The notes beneath the pieces were generated by a model that was given only the letters and a program-made list of their open reading frames with translations, was not told the DNA's origin and did not search any database. A program made the translations under genes and the position numbers. From positions 1 through 11,081 of the forward strand of contig DYHU01000111.1 of assembly GCA_020724025.1 (NCBI GenBank): DNA of 11,081 bases, given 5' to 3'. The first letter of the stretch is position 1; every line of letters begins with the position of its first letter. Positions 1 through 6,293 of this stretch are shown here, piece by piece. The DNA comes from Syntrophorhabdus sp. Lineage in GTDB: Bacteria; Desulfobacterota; BSN033; UBA1163.

Positions 1-665
1 AAGATCGCTGTTCCCACCCTCACATAGGTCGCCCCTTCTTCAATGGCAACCTCAAAGTCATTCGACATTCCCATGGAGAGCTCTTTTACGGGAATGCCTT
101 CCTTGACCATCCGTTCCCTCAGTTCCCGTAATCGGATAAAGTAAGGCCTGCTCATCTCCGGCGAATCGAAATAGGGCGGCATGGTCATCAATCCCGCCAG
201 GGAGAGATGGCTGAGATGGAGGACCCTTCGGGCGATATCGAATGCCTTAACTTCTTCCGTTCCGAATTTGGTCGTCTCTCCGGAAAGATTGACCTCAATC
301 ATCGCATTCATCGTCCGGCCTTCCTTTTCAGCCCTCCGGTTCAGTTCTTCTGCCAATGGGATGGAATCCAGAGAGTGTATCATATCAAAAAGGCGGATGG
401 CATACTTCGCCTTATTCGACTGAAGGTGTCCGATGAAGTGCCAGGATACAGCTCTGCCGACCTCCTCGATCTTCCTCTGGGCCTCCTGCACATAATTCTC
501 ACCCAGAATGGAAACGCCTGCTTCAATGGCCTCTTTGATTCTTGCGACTTCCACGGTCTTGGACACAGCAACCAGTTTGATCTCTCCCGGGTCTCTTCCA
601 ACCTTTCTGGCTGCCTTCTCAATTTTCTCCATGACCCTCAAAAAATTTTCTTTGATCTGTGACAT
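1..665 (-). CDS. yggS: YggS/PROSC family PLP-binding protein, 3' end cut by window edge
   Basis: Reverse-strand translation from the ATG at 665-663 gives 221 full codons with no stop before the edge. The family is known as a pyridoxal 5'-phosphate homeostasis protein: a single TIM-barrel PLP carrier with no proven catalytic activity, acting in the cytosol. Visible hallmarks are LVAVSKT with the PLP-binding lysine at residue 36, GENYVQE, WHFIGHLQSNK, the segment MIEVNLSGETTKFG, and near the end LSMGMSNDFEVAIEEGATY followed by VRVGTAI. The family is usually about 225-230 residues, so only roughly eight residues are missing. The start lies a few bases from the end of a MITE-like repeat; purine-rich AAAGAAG sits just upstream, with a GGGGGG run from the repeat further back. 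It reads in the same direction as maf, 422 bases away, so an operon is doubtful. Identification is firm from the motifs. Confidence 0.95.
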   Translation of the reverse strand, partial: MSQIKENFLRVMEKIEKAARKVGRDPGEIKLVAVSKTVEVARIKEAIEAGVSILGENYVQEAQRKIEEVGRAVSWHFIGHLQSNKAKYAIRLFDMIHSLDSIPLAEELNRRAEKEGRTMNAMIEVNLSGETTKFGTEEVKAFDIARRVLHLSHLSLAGLMTMPPYFDSPEMSRPYFIRLRELRERMVKEGIPVKELSMGMSNDFEVAIEEGATYVRVGTAI

Positions 666-675
666 AAACTTCTTT

Positions 676-965
676 AATCCCCCCTTTAGCAAACTGATCC
701 TTACCCATAAGTGGGGGCGTTGGACACAAGGGTTAAGTTTAATGTTGTTAACAGGTTGATATCATTATTAATTTTTAAGTTTGTCATTCCTGCGGAAGCA
801 GGAATCCAGATGTTTCTATTGGTCCTGGATTCCCGTTTTCACGGGAATGACACCAAAATACGAAATGCAAAACCTTCAATTACACCGGTCATGCCCCCTT
901 CCTTGTGCCCAGCCACCTGACTTATGGGATACGGTCAGTTTAGCAAAGGGGGGAGGGGGGGGATT
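676..965. repeat. MITE-like element with imperfect ~53-bp terminal inverted repeats
   Basis: Left arm 679-731 and right arm 901-953 are inverted copies that align without gaps over 53 positions, with about 40 identities by eye. Shared blocks are CCTTGTG, ACTTATGGG, TCAGTTT and AAAGGGGGG. The right arm has an extra AGGGGGGGG before the terminal ATT. No open reading frame inside looks real. A separate paired-hairpin repeat (783-852) sits in the middle. The arms plus non-coding interior fit a non-autonomous mobile element, but no target-site duplication can be assigned with confidence. This accounts for most of the 422-base gap between yggS and maf. Mobility is inferred. Confidence 0.6.
783..852. 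repeat. Paired hairpin (REP/dRS3-like) repeat, copy 1
   Basis: Two 28-base arms (783-810 and 825-852) flank a 14-base spacer. Each arm folds on itself with an 8-bp stem: ATTCCTGC/GCAGGAAT with loop GGAA at 786-805, and ATTCCCGT/ACGGGAAT with loop TTTC at 829-848. The arms are also inverted relative to each other, with GTCATTCC and GGAATCCAG matched by CTGGATTCC and GGAATGAC, so a larger cruciform is possible. Both arms recur exactly at 9995-10087. From memory, the unit resembles the dispersed ATTCCC(N8)GGGAAT repeats (dRS3 of Neisseria) and related elements of other proteobacteria. Confidence 0.85.
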
Positions 966-975
966 TATCTTCTCA

Positions 976-992
976 CTCCGCAATCCGCAATC
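976..992. repeat. CCGCAATC-type short tandem repeat
   Basis: Two tandem TCCGCAATC units sit here, and a related CATTCCGAAAT occurs at 1061-1071. Both match the repeat tract that overlaps the end of maf at 1088-1122. The 1061 and 1088 tracts flank an AT-rich stretch. No gene is visible here. Other members of the family appear to be variants of TCCGNAATC. Confidence 0.6.
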
Positions 993-1000
993 TCTCCGAG

Positions 1001-1037
1001 CCAGAGGGCTCTCCCTCCGGGGCAGAAGCCCCTCTGG
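1001..1037. repeat. GC-rich imperfect palindrome downstream of maf
   Basis: CCAGAGGG at 1001-1008 pairs with CCCTCTGG at 1030-1037. A competing hairpin, GGGGC-AGAA-GCCCC, lies at 1019-1032. It sits 3' of maf on the minus strand, but neither side carries a clear T tract next to the stem, so it is not a convincing intrinsic terminator. Confidence 0.5.
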
Positions 1038-1087
1038 GGTGGAGCCTGAGCCGGAGGCCGCATTCCGAAATTAAAAATAATGTTTTA

Positions 1088-1122
1088 TCATTCCGCAATC
1101 CGAATTCCGAAATCCGCAATCT
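1088..1122. repeat. CCGCAATC/CCGAAATC repeat tract forming the 3' end of maf
   Basis: Read on the plus strand this is an array of variants of TTCCGCAATC, CCGAATTCCG and AAATCCGCAATC, related to the units at 976-992 and 1061-1071. Read on the minus strand it encodes the last eleven residues of Maf and its TGA stop. The repeat is therefore partly coding. Confidence 0.75.
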
Positions 1123-1693
1123 TGATGGCTCCCAATCGAGTCAGCATCTGGATCAACTCGCACAGTGGAAGACCGACCACATTGGTATAGGACCCATTGA
1201 TCGATTCAATCATAAATGATCCGATCCCTTGAATGCCATATCCCCCTGCCTTATCGAAAGGCTCGCCTGTTCCGATATACCAATCCATCTCACCTTCAGT
1301 CAGAGGCTTCACTTTTACTGCTGTCTGGACTGCTTCACAATCTCCCTTCCCTTTCCTTAAATGGTGAACCGAGACTCCAGTGAGTACCGAATGCTCTTTT
1401 CCGTTGAGACGCTTTAGCATCTCCATCGCCTCTTCTTGGTTTCCCGGTTTTCCCAAAATTTGGCCATCGATATACACAATGGTATCCGCCCCAATCACCC
1501 AACAATCAGGATATCGATTCCCTACCTCTATTGCCTTTGCCTCAGATAATCGAATCACATGTTCCCGGGGAGATTCGCCTTGAACAAAATCCTCTTCGAC
1601 ATGACTTGGAATCACATCGAACTCAAGACCCATTTGTTTTAATAAATCATATCTGCGGGGAGACTTTGAGGCAAGAATCAATCGGCCTTTCAT
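1088..1693 (-). CDS. maf: Maf family nucleoside triphosphate pyrophosphatase (dTTP/UTP type)
   Basis: This 201-residue protein belongs to the Maf/Ham1 superfamily of house-cleaning enzymes that hydrolyse non-canonical or excess nucleoside triphosphates to monophosphates plus pyrophosphate in the cytosol. Visible motifs are LILASKSPRR at residues 5-14, GADTIV with the likely catalytic aspartate D70, LGKP at 80-83, and DKAGGYGIQG at 147-156 followed by GSYTNVVGLPL. The last pattern is typical of the YhdE-like dTTP/UTP subgroup rather than the YceF-like m7GTP subgroup. The expected family end is reached near GAI at 188-190. The remaining KIADFGIRIAE is encoded by a CCGCAATC/TCCGAAAT-type repeat, which also supplies the stop codon, so the C-terminus is repeat-derived. 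The gene is divergent from hldE. A promoter on the minus strand would place its transcription start almost on the ATG. Confidence 0.95.
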   Translation of the reverse strand: MKGRLILASKSPRRYDLLKQMGLEFDVIPSHVEEDFVQGESPREHVIRLSEAKAIEVGNRYPDCWVIGADTIVYIDGQILGKPGNQEEAMEMLKRLNGKEHSVLTGVSVHHLRKGKGDCEAVQTAVKVKPLTEGEMDWYIGTGEPFDKAGGYGIQGIGSFMIESINGSYTNVVGLPLCELIQMLTRLGAIKIADFGIRIAE

Positions 1694-1699
1694 TTCTAA

Positions 1700-1728
1700 A
1701 ACCTAAATGAAATCAGGAGGTTTGTCAA
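1700..1728 (-). promoter_or_regulatory. Candidate sigma70 promoter for maf, possibly leaderless
   Basis: On the minus strand a perfect TTGACA (plus 1723-1728) is followed after exactly 17 bases by TAGGTT (plus 1700-1705, three of six consensus bases). Transcription would begin about seven bases on, essentially at the A of the maf ATG (1693). No strong Shine-Dalgarno precedes maf; only a TAGG lies about eight bases upstream. The -35 is convincing and the -10 is weak. Confidence 0.45.
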
Positions 1729-1747
1729 GAAAAGAACCTTCTTGGTG

Positions 1748-1777
1748 TTGACTACCCTCTTTAAATCTGGTAGTTAT
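1748..1777 (+). promoter_or_regulatory. Possible hldE promoter overlapped by a 24-bp palindrome
   Basis: TTGACT at 1748-1753 is a good -35. The -10 expected 17 bases later (TAGTTA at 1771-1776) is weak. Positions 1751-1774 form an imperfect palindrome: ACTACC pairs with GGTAGT around a TTTAAA centre, with 9 of 12 half-site positions matching. It lies between the two promoter boxes in the 102-base divergent maf/hldE region, where an operator would be expected. No regulator can be named. Confidence 0.35.
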
Positions 1778-1795
1778 TGAATAGGAAGACAGAGA

Positions 1796-2284
1796 ATGAA
1801 GGAAAAGATTAAGGAGAAAGAAACTCTCGTCAGGATTATTCAAGACCTCAAGGCAAAGGGAAAGAGGGTCGTCTTTACCAACGGCTGTTTTGATCTTCTC
1901 CATGTCGGCCATATCCGATATCTGGAGAAAGCCAGATCCCTCGGTGATATCCTTGTGGTAGGAATCAACAGCGATCGATCGGTTCAGGCCATCAAAGGAC
2001 CCCAGCGGCCCATCCTCCCCGAGAAAGAGAGAGCCGAGATCCTCTCCGGCCTCTGGTGTGTGGATTATGTCACCCTGTTCGATGAACCCACTCCACTGGA
2101 ATTGATCACTTCCCTTCAGCCTCACGTCCTTGTTAAGGGCGGAGACTGGACAAAAGAGACCACGGTGGGAAAGGAAGTGGTTGAGGGATTGGGCGGAGAG
2201 GTGGTCATCATTCCTTTTGTCGATGGCTCTTCAACCTCCAACCTCATTGAGATGATATTAAAACGCTATGAAAAGAGACCGTGA
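1796..2284 (+). CDS. rfaE2: D-glycero-beta-D-manno-heptose 1-phosphate adenylyltransferase (stand-alone RfaE2)
   Basis: This 162-residue cytidylyltransferase-fold protein matches the C-terminal domain of the bifunctional HldE. It transfers AMP from ATP to heptose 1-phosphate, giving ADP-D-glycero-D-manno-heptose for the LPS inner core, in the cytosol. Visible motifs are VVFTNGCFDLLHVGH with the nucleotide-binding HVGH at residues 36-39, VGINSDRSV at 55-63, the segment KGPQRPILPEKERAEIL, LVKGGDW at 112-118 and a late GSSTSNLIE. The kinase half (RfaE1) is absent, so the two steps are presumably carried by separate genes, as in many deltaproteobacteria. AGGAA at 1783-1787 lies eight bases before the ATG. 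The gene overlaps lon by 17 bases, so the two are probably cotranscribed. Related cytidylyltransferases such as TagD-like proteins are alternatives, but the LVKGGDW block favours RfaE2. Confidence 0.93.
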   Translation: MKEKIKEKETLVRIIQDLKAKGKRVVFTNGCFDLLHVGHIRYLEKARSLGDILVVGINSDRSVQAIKGPQRPILPEKERAEILSGLWCVDYVTLFDEPTPLELITSLQPHVLVKGGDWTKETTVGKEVVEGLGGEVVIIPFVDGSSTSNLIEMILKRYEKRP

Positions 2285-4637
2285 AAAAGATTTGTTATCT
2301 CCTCCGGAGAAGCTTCCTCTCCTTCCTATAAGGGATGCCGTCGTCTTCCCTTATATGGTTCTCCCGCTCTTTATCAGCCGGGAAAAATCGATCAAATCCC
2401 TCGAGGAAGCCCTGGCCAAAGACCGGCTCATCTTCCTCGTCTCTCAGAAGAACCTCTCCGAAGAGGAGCCTGCCATCAAAGACCTCTACCGGGTGGGAAC
2501 GGTTGCGCTCGTGATGAAGATGCTCAAGCTCCCGGATGGAAAGATCAAGATCCTCATCCAAGGACTCTCCAAGGCCACCATTAAAGAGATACTCCAGGTG
2601 ACGCCCTACCTTCTCGTAAGAATCGAGAACATCAAAGACCCCTTCCTCACGGAGATCACCCTTGAGATAGAGGCCCTGATGAGAAGCGTCAGGGAACAAC
2701 TGGAGAGGATTGCTTCCTATGGTAAATTCATCTCTCCCGATCTGATGTTCGTCCTCGAAAGCGTTGACGATCCCGGAAGGCTGGCTGACCTGGTCGCTTC
2801 CAATCTGGAACTCTCTGTCGAGAAGGCCCAGGAGATCCTGGAGATCTTCGATCCCATCGAGAGGTTGAAAGCGGTCAGCGACCTCCTCGGAAAAGAGGTC
2901 CAGGTCCTCACCATGCAGGCGAAGATTCAATCCCAGGCCAGGGAGGAGATGACCAAATCACAGAGGGAATACTATCTCCGGGAACAGATGAGGGCCATCC
3001 GGAGCGAACTGGGCGAGGCGGACGAACGGTCAAAGGAGTTCAAAGAACTCCGGCAGAAGGTCAAAAAGGCAAAGATGCCTGAAGAAGTGGAGAAGGAGGC
3101 TCGTAAGGAATTGGGACGGTTTGAGCAGATGCATCCTGATTCTGCCGAGGCCTCCATCGTCCGCACCTATCTCGACTGGTTAATCGAGATGCCCTGGTCA
3201 AAGTCGACCGCTAATAACCTCGACATCAAAGAGGCGAAGAAGGTTTTGGATGAGGACCATTATAATTTGGAAAAGGTGAAGGAACGAATCCTGGAGTACC
3301 TGAGCGTCCACAAACTGAAGAAGAGGATCAAAGGCCCCATCCTCTGTTTCATCGGCCCTCCCGGAGTGGGAAAGACCTCTCTCGGCAAATCGATCGCCAG
3401 AGCCCTTGGAAGAAAATTCGTCAGAATCTCTCTGGGAGGGATACGGGACGAGGCCGAGATCCGGGGGCATCGCCGCACCTATGTGGGCGCCATGCCCGGA
3501 CGGATCATCCAGTCGATCAAACAGGCGGGAAGCAATAACCCCATCTTTATGATGGACGAAGTCGATAAGATCGGTGTGGACTTCCGGGGCGATCCTGCCT
3601 CTGCCCTTCTGGAGGTTCTCGACCCCGAGCAGAACAATGCCTTCAGCGATCACTATCTCAATGTCCCCTTCGACCTCTCTCAGGTTATGTTCATCACCAC
3701 GGGAAATGTGACCGATCCCATTCCCTCCGCCCTTAAAGACCGGATGGAGATCATCGATATTCCCGGATATACGGATATGGAGAAATTGAAGATTGCCCGG
3801 ACCTTCCTTCTTCCGAGGCAGATGGAGGAGAACGGGATCGGGCCAAAGCTATTAGAAATTTCCGACCAGGCCATCCTCCAGGTCATCTCCCAGCACACAC
3901 AGGAGGCGGGGCTCCGGAATCTGGAAAGGGAACTGGCTTCGATCTGCAGGAAAGTGGCGAAAAAAGTGGCGGAGGGAAAGAAGGAGAAGACGAAAATCAC
4001 TGTGAGGAATCTCAATCAACTCCTTGGGCCGCCTCAATTCCTGCCCGACGAGGAGCAGGAGCGCAATGAGATCGGGGTGGCCACCGGTCTGGCCTGGACA
4101 GAGATCGGAGGCGAGGTCCTCCATGTGGAGGCATCGACCACTCCCGGAAAGGGTTCGCTCATCCTCACCGGTCATTTAGGAGAGGTGATGAAGGAGTCCG
4201 CACAGGCCGCTTTCACCTATACGCGCTCCAGAGGAAAAGCCTATCGGATCAAGGCAAACGATCTCAATGAGAAAGAGGTCCATATCCATGTCCCTGCAGG
4301 CGCCATTCCAAAGGATGGACCTTCTGCCGGTATTACGATGGCCGTCTCCCTTATCTCCGCCCTCTCAGGGATTCCTGTCAAAAAGGAGGTGGCCATGACC
4401 GGCGAGATCACGCTGAGGGGGAGAGTGCTTCCGGTGGGGGGCTTGAAGGAAAAGGCGCTGGCTGCCCTTCGGGCCAACATCAAAAAGGTGGTCATCCCTT
4501 ATCGGAACAAGAAGGACCTCGTCGAGATGCCGTCCTATATTCGTAAGAAGATGGACTTCATCCCGGTCAAACACATGGACGAAGTATTAAAGGTTGCACT
4601 GGTCAAACGTAAGACCCCAATTGAGTCAAAAGAATAA
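2268..4637 (+). CDS. lon: ATP-dependent Lon protease (LonA)
   Basis: This 789-residue, full-length LonA is a cytosolic homo-oligomeric AAA+ serine protease that degrades misfolded and regulatory proteins. In order it has an N-terminal substrate-recognition domain beginning LPLLPIRDAVVFPYMVLPLF (about residues 17-36), a helical region with QREYYLREQMRAI (about 233-245), the AAA+ module and the peptidase domain. Walker A GPPGVGKT is at 363-370 and Walker B IFMMDEVDK at 426-434. The protease domain has PKDGPSAG with catalytic S686, and GGLKEK with K729 completing the Ser-Lys dyad. The length is close to the family norm (about 780-820). The ATG lies inside the end of rfaE2, with no strong Shine-Dalgarno at the usual spacing, which suggests translational coupling to rfaE2. 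No CIRCE or sigma32-type promoter is seen upstream. Identification is certain; the start is likely. Confidence 0.98.
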   Translation: MKRDREKDLLSPPEKLPLLPIRDAVVFPYMVLPLFISREKSIKSLEEALAKDRLIFLVSQKNLSEEEPAIKDLYRVGTVALVMKMLKLPDGKIKILIQGLSKATIKEILQVTPYLLVRIENIKDPFLTEITLEIEALMRSVREQLERIASYGKFISPDLMFVLESVDDPGRLADLVASNLELSVEKAQEILEIFDPIERLKAVSDLLGKEVQVLTMQAKIQSQAREEMTKSQREYYLREQMRAIRSELGEADERSKEFKELRQKVKKAKMPEEVEKEARKELGRFEQMHPDSAEASIVRTYLDWLIEMPWSKSTANNLDIKEAKKVLDEDHYNLEKVKERILEYLSVHKLKKRIKGPILCFIGPPGVGKTSLGKSIARALGRKFVRISLGGIRDEAEIRGHRRTYVGAMPGRIIQSIKQAGSNNPIFMMDEVDKIGVDFRGDPASALLEVLDPEQNNAFSDHYLNVPFDLSQVMFITTGNVTDPIPSALKDRMEIIDIPGYTDMEKLKIARTFLLPRQMEENGIGPKLLEISDQAILQVISQHTQEAGLRNLERELASICRKVAKKVAEGKKEKTKITVRNLNQLLGPPQFLPDEEQERNEIGVATGLAWTEIGGEVLHVEASTTPGKGSLILTGHLGEVMKESAQAAFTYTRSRGKAYRIKANDLNEKEVHIHVPAGAIPKDGPSAGITMAVSLISALSGIPVKKEVAMTGEITLRGRVLPVGGLKEKALAALRANIKKVVIPYRNKKDLVEMPSYIRKKMDFIPVKHMDEVLKVALVKRKTPIESKE

Positions 4638-4640
4638 CTT

Positions 4641-4726
4641 CCTCCCCCCACGGTGGGGGAGGATTCAGGTGGGGGGGGCAAGACATCCACCCCCATCCCA
4701 ACCTTCCCCCATCGCAAGGGGGAAGG
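4641..4726. repeat. GC-rich double hairpin between lon and thiL
   Basis: Two stems are seen: CCTCCCCC/GGGGGAGG (4641-4648 with 4655-4662) and CCTTCCCCC/GGGGGAAGG (4702-4710 with 4718-4726). A run of eight G lies at 4671-4678, and CCACCCCC follows at 4688-4695. The block resembles the widespread intergenic CCCTCNCCCCAACC-type repeats of proteobacteria. It could slow or end lon transcription, but no T tract follows either stem, so it is described as a repeat rather than a terminator. Confidence 0.6.
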
Positions 4727-4860
4727 AGATGAGATAAGAAATCGTGTGTCTGAATGAATGACGAAACAAATCGGATAACTGTGCTTTAAGACCAAATTCA
4801 TTAACTCGAAATAATGGGATATTTTTCACTCAATTGGGGTAAGAGTTAGGAGTTCGATAG

Positions 4861-4881
4861 GGAGCGGTTTGAAACCGTTCC
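4861..4881. promoter_or_regulatory. Near-perfect 21-base palindrome just upstream of thiL
   Basis: GGAGCGGTTT and AAACCGTTCC are inverted around a central G. Nine of ten pairs are Watson-Crick and the tenth is G-T. The palindrome ends 16 bases before the thiL start, so in RNA it would form a hairpin just before the ribosome binding site (AAAGG at 4886-4890). It may be an operator, an mRNA structure or a small dispersed repeat; only one copy is present in the window. Confidence 0.45.
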
Positions 4882-4897
4882 GTACAAAGGTTCGGAG

Positions 4898-5905
4898 TTG
4901 AAAACAACTGAAAAGGACCTCCAGGACATTGGTGAATTCGGACTCATTGCAAAAATCAGAAACTGGACGGGGGTTTCCCGTCCTGATGTGGTTCGGTCCA
5001 TTGGCGATGATGTGGCTGTCATCGAAATGGGGGGAAAGGCCCTCCTCATCACAACCGATATCCTCATCGAGGATATCCACTTCGAGAGGTTCTGGACCGA
5101 TCCCTTTCTCCTGGGAAGAAAAGCCCTTGCGGTCAATCTCAGTGACATAGCGGCAATGGGCGGAATTCCAAAATATTTCCTCATCTCCATCGGCCTTCCC
5201 AAACATCTCTCTTTCTCTTTTATCTCTCTTTTTTATCGCGGCCTAAAAGAGGAGGCGAGACGGTTTCGGGTCGACTTGGTCGGCGGGGACACCTCCCTTT
5301 CTCAGAAAATCATCATCAACATCTGCCTGATCGGCGAAGGGAAAAAGGGAGATCTCCTCTTCAGAAACGGCGCAAAGGCGGGAGATGATCTCTATGTCTC
5401 CGGAACACTGGGCGATGCGGCGTTAGGATTAAAGATTCTCCGGAGCAAGGGGCTCAGGAAAAAACCCAGGGGATTGATCGAGAGACACCTCTCTCCTACT
5501 CCCAGGATCGAACTGGGCCAGGCCCTCGCCGGAAAACACGTCGCCTCAGCCATGATTGACGTGAGCGACGGCCTTCTTAGCGACACCAACCATATTCTCG
5601 AAGAAAGCAAGGTCGGAGCACGGATCTGGGAAGACCGCATCCCCCTTTCAAGCCTCTATCGGAGATGGGTCCGGACCTATTCAAAGAACCCTTATCAGAT
5701 CGCCCTGAGCGGAGGGGAAGATTATGAACTTCTCTTCACCGCTTCGCCTAAAATGAGGGCCGGGATTTTATCCCTTGCCCGCTCATTAAATATCCCGATC
5801 ACCCGTGTGGGCGAGATCCTTCCGGAAAAAGAGGGGTTTCATCTCATCAGAAAAGAAGGAAAGGAAATCCCATTGCACCGGTTAGGTTTTGACCATTTTA
5901 AATAA
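4898..5905 (+). CDS. thiL: Thiamine-monophosphate kinase
   Basis: This 335-residue protein performs the last step of thiamine diphosphate synthesis: ATP-dependent phosphorylation of thiamine monophosphate, in the cytosol. It has the PurM/AIR-synthase fold of the family. Motifs in order are IGEFGLI (11-17), IGDDVAVI (35-42), TTDILIEDIHF (52-62) for metal and ATP binding, NLSDIAAMGG (80-89), GGDTS (129-133), then DVSDGLLSD and SGGEDYELLFT in the C-terminal half. The start is TTG at 4898: the reading frame is closed upstream by TAG at 4847 and no ATG or GTG lies between. AAAGG at 4886-4890 is placed seven bases before it, and the protein then starts at the expected distance from IGEFGLI. It lies 260 bases after lon and may have its own weak promoter (TTCATT at 4797-4802, 17 bases, TATTTT at 4820-4825). 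Confidence 0.96.
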   Translation: MKTTEKDLQDIGEFGLIAKIRNWTGVSRPDVVRSIGDDVAVIEMGGKALLITTDILIEDIHFERFWTDPFLLGRKALAVNLSDIAAMGGIPKYFLISIGLPKHLSFSFISLFYRGLKEEARRFRVDLVGGDTSLSQKIIINICLIGEGKKGDLLFRNGAKAGDDLYVSGTLGDAALGLKILRSKGLRKKPRGLIERHLSPTPRIELGQALAGKHVASAMIDVSDGLLSDTNHILEESKVGARIWEDRIPLSSLYRRWVRTYSKNPYQIALSGGEDYELLFTASPKMRAGILSLARSLNIPITRVGEILPEKEGFHLIRKEGKEIPLHRLGFDHFK

Positions 5906-6001
5906 TCCCACATCCCTCTCCCGCTATTCCGTTCAATCTTCGATATGATAACAGGCTGATATTATGGATGTTTTACAATTTTCCGAAACCTTCTCTCCGT
6001 C

Positions 6002-6030
6002 TTGACAAACCCCCCCTCCATTATTATCTT
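6002..6030 (+). promoter_or_regulatory. Sigma70-type promoter for hrcA-grpE-dnaK
   Basis: A perfect TTGACA (6002-6007) is separated by exactly 17 bases from TATCTT (6025-6030; four of six consensus bases). Transcription would start near 6037, leaving a leader of about 257 bases before hrcA. A sigma32 reading (CTTGAC with CCTCCATTAT) was considered, but the spacing is too short. Confidence 0.65.
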
Positions 6031-6047
6031 TATTGAAATCCTTTATG

Positions 6048-6214
6048 ACGGGTACGTTATCTCCCGTTCATACGGGACAGGCACGAACAATGAAAATGCT
6101 CCGGGTGTTTGGGTTACGGTTACGAAGCCCGTTTCGGTTACCGGTTACGGTTTCGTGTAAAGAATTAAGAGACGATAAACGTAACCTTCTATTAACGATA
6201 CGGGCCTCGTTACC
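6048..6214 (+). promoter_or_regulatory. Structured leader upstream of hrcA (nested GTTACG inverted repeats)
   Basis: The 388-base gap between thiL and hrcA contains no credible gene. Outer arms 6118-6131 and 6201-6214 pair at 12 of 14 positions. Nested inside, GGTTACG (6143-6149) pairs with CGTAACC (6180-6186), and TTT 6151-6153 with AAA 6177-6179. Nearer the promoter, CCCGT (6063-6067) can pair either with ACGGG at 6048-6052 or with ACGGG at 6072-6076, giving mutually exclusive hairpins. This could be an RNA thermosensor or regulatory leader, or a decayed GTTACGG-type dispersed repeat. It matches no riboswitch I recognise, and no CIRCE operator (TTAGCACTC-N9-GAGTGCTAA) is present. Confidence 0.4.
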
Positions 6215-6293
6215 CTTACCGTTTGACTTTTATTTCTACGCAATAACTTGGGACCGAATCATTTTTAAATAGGATTTATGGGTTTGAAGAAGG

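Noticed and set aside
207..662. 151-residue plus-strand open frame
   Set aside because: It is the antisense of yggS, whose minus-strand translation carries clear family motifs; this frame has no recognisable domain.
711..1074. Open frames of 69 and 97 residues in the yggS-maf gap
   Set aside because: They run through the hairpin repeats and G tracts, giving low-complexity, unrecognisable translations without a ribosome binding site.
4838..4900. TPP riboswitch ahead of thiL
   Set aside because: Only a simple 21-base palindrome is present; the conserved CUGAGA and ACCUGA-type THI-box segments are not seen.
6001..6027. Sigma32 (heat-shock) promoter reading of CTTGAC...CCTCCATTAT
   Set aside because: The two boxes are only about seven bases apart, against 13-15 for sigma32; the sigma70 reading fits exactly.
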